A DNA stretch of 64,000 nt from Polysphondylium violaceum (Eukaryota; Evosea; Eumycetozoa; Dictyosteliales; Dictyosteliaceae): positions 21,308 through 85,307 of the forward strand of contig AJWJ01000030.1 of assembly GCA_000277445.1 (NCBI GenBank). Reading direction: 5' to 3'. Below, one piece after another: positions 59,101 through 64,000 of this stretch. Numbering within the stretch: the first letter of the stretch is position 1; every line of letters starts with the position of its first letter. The translations under genes and the position numbers were made by a program. The notes under the pieces are model-generated. The model made no database searches. It was not told where the DNA came from and saw only the letters and a program-made list of their open reading frames with translations.

Positions 59101-60562
59101 TTTCGTCGTCGTCATAGTCATCTTCATCTTCCTCTTCCTCTTCATCGTCGGCACCATCGTCTTGGTCATCGTCTTGTCGATTGATTAAATCAAAGTCGTC
59201 AGATTCATCAGTGATATCCAAATCATCGTGATCGGAATCTGACAGCAACAGCGACGAGGATGTGGATGTTGAATCCCTTGTTATGTTATTTGCATTGTTT
59301 TTCAACTCTGCCACTCTATTATTATTCTTTAGCTGTTGAATGATATTGGAGGGAGGTGTGGCAATCTTGTAGTGTTCAAATGAACTACTACCATTACCAC
59401 TACTGCCATTGCCCCCACTACCACTGCCATACTCTTCAACATCTGCATCATCATCGTCATCGATATCATAAGATGTATCGTCGTCATCGTCATCGTCAGT
59501 ATTGTTGTTATTCTTTATAAAATGATTTGGTCTACTATCTAGAGATAACTTTAACTTTGGTATAGTGATTGGTGTGTTACCTCTATGCAATTCAATTTCT
59601 TTATCTATTTGTTGTTGTTCTTGTACCTTTTGTTGTTGTTGTTGTTGTTGAGCTTTTAGTTGCTGTTGCTTGGTACTATTATTGGAATCTGATGGAGGTG
59701 ATTGTAAAAATGGGGTATGATAAGATGCTGGTGATTCTGATGATAAGTCATTATTGTTATTATTATCATTCTTATTATTATTATTACTATTATTAATAGT
59801 ACTCTTATCTTCTACCACTAAAGTTGTAGTTATAGTTGGAGGTTCAAATCCATTGGTTGTTATTTTTTTATTATTACTGGATGATAGCGTAGAGGAAGAA
59901 GAGGCTGTTGTGGTGGTTGAATTTGTGTTGTTAATTGTTGTTGTTGTAGTGGTGGTTGTGGGTGTGGAAGTTGTGGTGGGTGTGGTTGAAATAGTTGTAA
60001 TAGATAATCCTTTGGATTTAGGTGTATTAATAGAAGCCGAAGATGTTACTCTATTATTCCCATTACTATTGGTCAAACTATTGCCCTGTGTAGGTGTAGT
60101 GGTGGTAGTACTAGTCGTGTTTGATGTAAAACTAGTTGCCTTTACAATATGAATTGTATTACTACTATTAATAGTGGTGTTGTTACTGCTGCTACTATTA
60201 CTATTATTACTATTATTACTATTATTATTTAGATAATCTTTAAATAATATAAAGTTGTGTTGTAAATTTGTTAAATATTGAATGAATTGATTTGAAATCA
60301 ATAGGTTATCTTCATTTAAATTATTGTTATTATTATTATTATTACTATTACCACTACACTTATTTGATATTAGTTTATTTGTTTCATTGATTGAAAATAA
60401 AGTAGTATTAAAATTTAAAAGCAAAGAATCTAAATTTGTATAAATTAAAAGCAATCTGTCTTTCATAAAATCATATTGTTTCCATTTATCAAAATCAGAT
60501 AATCTAAGATACGCCTCTGTAAAATGTAATTCTAGACCTCTGCCACTGTTTGCTGATACCAT
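56180..60562 (-). CDS. ripA: Sin1/RIP3 subunit of TOR complex 2
   Basis: Three exons (60562-56863, 56800-56682, 56620-56180) give 1419 residues. I chose the ATG at 60562 because the 40 upstream residues are Tyr/Ile repeats from AT-rich leader. The first 85 residues are conserved-looking ('GRGLELHFTEAYLRL'); a very long region of Asn, Ser, Thr and Asp runs follows. Near 920-1090 lies the CRIM domain, shown by 'DGVIDDDFPILDRHSE', the acidic loop that recognises TORC2 substrates in Sin1. A Ras-binding domain (about 1130-1230) ends in 'LGVFNIKLVHDQL'. The C-terminal PH domain (1275-1419) begins 'YQVIKLNKFGVKKERIMGID' and ends 'EEIVAKINYIVKEKKK'. In Dictyostelium RIP3 links Ras to TORC2 in chemotaxis. 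It is far longer than animal Sin1 (about 520). Confidence 0.9.
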
Positions 60563-61800
60563 GTTTATATATATATATGTGTACTGAATATCTGTGTGTG
60601 TATTATATTTATATGGATATAATTGTATGTGTGCTGTATGTAATGATTGATTGATATATGTATATATATTTAAATAAAACAAAAGAAATAAAACAAGAAA
60701 TTGGATTAATTAATTAATTAAAAAGATATTTGGATTTTATATATAAGGAGAAATATAGTGATACAACAGAGTGTGTGTCTAAGTATATAAATATATTTAT
60801 AAAAATTAATGTAATGACAAAATAGGGTGTTTATATAATGTGTGAGGAGGAACAAATGAGATGTGGGGGAGTAGTGTGTGAATGTGGTGTGGGGGGGGGT
60901 GTGTTTGTGATTGATAGTATTTTATTATTATTATGTTGTGCTCTACTGTTTGATTCTATTTGATTGCTATTAAACAATAACAGCTGGTTGGTATCCTATC
61001 ATATGGATAGAAATATATCTATCTATTTATAAAAACATAAAATTATATAAATAAAATAAATGATAAATAATAGAGTTTATAATATATAATAACAACAATA
61101 CTACTATATATAAACACAATATTAAAATAGAGATAAAGGATCGTATCACAAAAACTTAATCTGTGTTATGGAGCAAAAACACACATGAAATAATTAATTA
61201 ATAACTAAAAATAGAAAAGGTGGGGGTGCAGTGTGTTGAGATTGTGTTTAAAATGTTGATCACCCATGGACCCACCCTCACTCACACACTCTCTCTCAAA
61301 ATATTTTGTGTGACTGTGCTGGTTGAAATTGTAGTAGCGGACCAATTTTATCAATACCATTTTTCAATAAATAAAGGAATAATCACATAAAAAATGTAAA
61401 GAATGTTTTCTCCCCATTAACAAACTTTTAAATTAATTTTCAATTCAGGTTTTTTTTTTTTTTTTATTTTTGATCAAAATAAAATAAAAAATAGACCATC
61501 ACAACATTGTTTTAGTCTGTGAATTTGATGACCACTTTCAAAAATGGCTTCATGCCACTGTCATTTTTATCTCACTTTTCTTTTGTCGATTTGATGAGGC
61601 TGTTATTCCTGAAAACTCAATAAATTATGCTAAAAGCCTTCCATTTCCGACCATTTTTTTGGATATTTAATCTTCAAAAGAATAAATATCCAAAAAACTT
61701 TTCTCTTCTAATTCTAATTTCTATTAAAAATGGTGATATCACAACTATAAATTGAGCTTATTTTATCAGTCTTCAACACAATCTATATATATCTATAAAT
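60563..61800. other. divergent intergenic region
   Basis: About 1.2 kb upstream of both Sin1 and secreted gene E. It contains TATATA, a G run (60890-60898) within GTG-rich sequence, CA-rich tracts, and T runs near 61450. No gene seen. Confidence 0.5.
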
Positions 61801-62992
61801 ATGAATATTAAATTAATTTTATATGTTTTATTCTTTGTAACTTTGGCCAATGTAAATATTATAGAGGTGAGCAGTGTATTAATGGTATTAACAAACTGTT
61901 TTCTACTCTAGTTTAATCCTTGTAATGGCCAATCTATTTATGCATTAAGCCAAAAATCACTTACTACCATGAATTGGGGTTTTAACTATAAGACCGAGGT
62001 CCCTTTAGATATCCCTTTTTATAATATTCATCAAATATCTAGTATTTCTAATAGTGGTTTCGTATGTAATATATAAATATATATAATGTGTATTGTATGA
62101 TACTAATTGGTGTTTATATTTTAGTTGAATGTTATTACATCAAATTCTTCATATGAAATTTCATTGACTCAAATAGACTCTGCAGTATGTTTATCAATAA
62201 CAAATACACCCTATTTAAACTACTAACCTAATATTGTTACATTTTAGACTGGTACAAGTCAAACTATTTACTCTGTTCCCCTTGATATTGACGCAGATCA
62301 ATTTACCGCTGTTTATTATGAACCTCATTTGAATTACGTAAATGCTCTATATTGGGTAACTGTTCACAATGGGCAACTCCAAAATACCCTACAACTTGTT
62401 AAAATTGACTTTAATAACAATCAGTATGTATTGCATTTGATAGTTATCAAACAAATTTCTAAACTGTTAATTGTTTTAATTCATTAGAGTTCAAAACCTT
62501 ACCACCCTTCCTTTGGGACAAGGAAGTTTTGCAGGTTGTTATGATCAAAGTATTAATTCCTATATTCTTGTTCAATTTGAAGGCAGTCTGCAGTTAAATA
62601 TTTCAGTGTATGACACCGAGGACACAAGTGTTCCTGTTACCTCTAATATCGTAATTTCTCCATTTGTCAGCAACACTGATTACGTTGTCTTGGCCGCTGA
62701 AGGATTTGTATATCTCTATGCAACAATTGGGTCAAGTGTTTATGTCTATTCCATCAATGGTTCCCCTGTGAAAGCCATTACTTTCCTCTATGCCATCAAC
62801 CCAAATTTCCAAGACCCAATCTATAATATCAGAGTTGCTTACAATGATGCCACTTCTTATATTTACCTTGAAGTTCTTAGTTCCTCCCAATCATCGATGT
62901 ACCAATTTGAATTAGCCAACATGAGACTCGTCGAGGTTTTTGCCCAAACCCCAATCGTTTTAAATTCATTATATGATATTTTTGTTCAATAA
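61801..62992 (+). CDS. secreted protein, diverged relative of the tandem family (member E)
   Basis: Five exons (61801-61866, 61912-62061, 62125-62184, 62248-62423, 62488-62992) give 318 residues. The signal peptide is MNIKLILYVLFFVTLANVN. The body has the size, beta-rich pattern and repeated 'SGIY/GTYxxx' style of the array at 15.5-20.9 kb, with 'FAGCYDQSINSYILV' like the 'GSFYDPxxxxYYL' blade of members A-D. The 'VDCxxW' motif is absent. The introns are more numerous and the first is only 45 nt. Family membership is therefore probable rather than certain. The protein should be secreted; function unknown. Confidence 0.75.
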
Positions 62993-63188
62993 AAAAAAAA
63001 CTCTTTTTTGACTGATGATTGGAAATTCTTACTCCAAACTAGTTTGTGAAGCTTTATACTCCATATTCGGAAACGAATTAATTTCAAATAATTATTATGA
63101 TTTGATAAAAAGATATACTATGATAACACTTTTTCAAAAATATATAATCAACTTATATCATGTATGAACTTATTAAAATTTAAATAAA

Positions 63189-63367
63189 CTATTTAAAACT
63201 CGTACCAGTTTGTTTTTCAATAGCTTTTAATGTACCGATTAGTATATCGCCATTACACGAAACAGTGGTAGCGCCACTGTCTTTACGGAGCTGTGCATGA
63301 CTCCCGTTCATACGTACGATCACCCAACCATTATCCTCTGGATTTTTATTACTTTTGAATATTTCAT
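63189..63367 (-). pseudogene. frameshifted HicA-like (bacterial toxin-family) gene remnant
   Basis: On the minus strand an ATG frame starts at 63367 with a short HicA-like beginning and runs to a TGA after about 15 codons. The remainder continues in the neighbouring frame from about 63345 to a TAG at 63189. That second part has the HicA hallmarks: a GW-x-x-VR strand, the GSH catalytic-His element (RMNGSH), a short strand, then a 'IGTLKAIEKQTG' helix. The total length (about 60 codons) equals a normal hicA. HicA proteins are small mRNA-cleaving toxins paired with HicB in bacteria; no HicB is visible. The single break near 63330-63345 suggests an inactive relic, though a sequencing error or an intron cannot be excluded. 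Confidence 0.62.
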
Positions 63368-64000
63368 TTGTTTTTTTTTATACATTTCTATCTATTTTTT
63401 ATCTTTAAATCAATTTTATTATTCAATTAAAAATAGCAAACATGGAAAGTCAACAACTGTTTACAGAGTATGGGTAATAGTAATGAATAATCTATGTAAT
63501 GTACCCAAGAAAAACAATTCACTTGTGTTTATAGGGATTCCCTATATTCATTTAAGTGTAATCCACGTTAAAAATGAACCTTATCACTGCTCTCAGAAGC
63601 CCATTCGGTGGCTATGTCACATATTTGATGGATAAAATCTACATTCATAGGACTCAGCTGGATTATCCTCAAATAGAACATTAGTTTTTAAATGCTAAAC
63701 TATAAAAGATATATTCATTTTAAATAAACTTCAGTTATTCTGCACCCTTCTCACCCTATAACCTTTATTTGTTTATTACATCTTGGTTTTATCTAGTCTA
63801 TGTACTAAAAATACAATGAATAATAACATTGTTTTTTAATAGAAACTAAAGATAGTTACTATCTTTAGTTTTGGTCCAATATATGATACACATGAATGAC
63901 AATAAAACACAATAAATACAAAAGGCTTCTATTGTGGTGAGAAGGAGTGCGCAAAACAGACTAGATCTGATGATCTTTATTTATTGTTTTTATATAATTG
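63368..64000. other. right-end region without a firm gene
   Basis: AT-rich sequence. A short plus-strand frame 63574-63684 (36 codons, compositionally ordinary, for example SPFGGYVTYLMDKIY) could be a remnant or an exon of a gene beyond the border. A perfect 13-bp hairpin lies at 63843-63871. Confidence 0.4.
63843..63871. repeat. perfect 13-bp hairpin
   Basis: AAACTAAAGATAG (63843-63855) and CTATCTTTAGTTT (63859-63871) are exact reverse complements with a 3-nt loop. Confidence 0.7.

Noticed and set aside
59821-59860. GGTTCAAATCC resembling a tRNA B box
   Set aside because: It lies inside the Sin1 coding region and no cloverleaf or A box is found around it.
59754-60152. 132-codon plus-strand frame rich in Val and Leu
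   Set aside because: It is the antisense shadow of Thr/Asn runs in the Sin1 gene.
60523-60682. Upstream 40-codon extension of the Sin1 frame
   Set aside because: The extra residues are Tyr/Ile/His repeats from TATA-rich leader DNA; the ATG at 60562 opens a normal-looking protein.
63297-63635. 112-codon plus-strand frame
   Set aside because: Its first part is antisense to the HicA-like relic and the middle is translated T-rich sequence.

Overview
The window is nuclear DNA of a dictyostelid social amoeba; the species cannot be fixed from sequence alone. The evidence is very AT-rich intergenic DNA full of A/T runs, short introns (about 45-125 bp) with GTATGT/GTAAGT donors, proteins interrupted by Asn, Gln, Ser and Thr runs, and families typical of dictyostelids (FNIP repeats, diverged ankyrin-like proteins, large secreted paralogue sets). 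About 27 host genes can be supported, most with exon structures worked out here from splice sites and reading frame.

Layout. 1-860: N-terminal end of a FANCJ/BRIP1-type DNA helicase. 1.4-1.9 kb: small PH-like protein. 4.2-7.6 kb: RCC1-RhoGAP fusion. 7.9-10.4 kb: VKOR-thioredoxin fusion and an SLC25A44-like mitochondrial carrier. 11-15.2 kb: ankyrin-like and FNIP proteins. 15.5-20.9 kb: four tandem secreted paralogues. 21-25.5 kb: Mis18-domain protein, secreted cupredoxin and a multipass membrane protein. 26.4-35.4 kb: IQ-DH-PH RhoGEF, RNF126/115-like RING E3 and a large disordered protein. 35.7-40.1 kb: UBE2H-like E2, Fis1-like protein and a P-loop protein. 40.3-42.1 kb: an intronless segment of bacterial character carrying an intact B12-binding/radical SAM gene. 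43.8-48 kb: leishmanolysin-like M8 peptidase and NADP-isocitrate dehydrogenase. 48.1-55.3 kb: PIF1 helicase, FAM177, mitochondrial RNA polymerase and a small unknown protein. 56.2-60.6 kb: Sin1/RIP3 TORC2 subunit. 61.8-63 kb: a fifth, diverged member of the secreted family. 63.2-63.4 kb: a frameshifted remnant of a bacterial HicA-like gene.

Functional themes are Rho/Ras/TORC2 signalling (RhoGAP, RhoGEF, Sin1), genome maintenance (FANCJ-like, PIF1, Mis18), mitochondrial function (carrier, RNA polymerase, NADP-IDH, Fis1-like fold), ubiquitin (RING E3, UBE2H) and secretory oxidative folding (VKOR-Trx). The most unusual items are the bacterial radical SAM insertion, the HicA-like relic, the secreted tandem array with a shared TGACGTCA upstream module, and a perfect 33-bp hairpin between PIF1 and FAM177.
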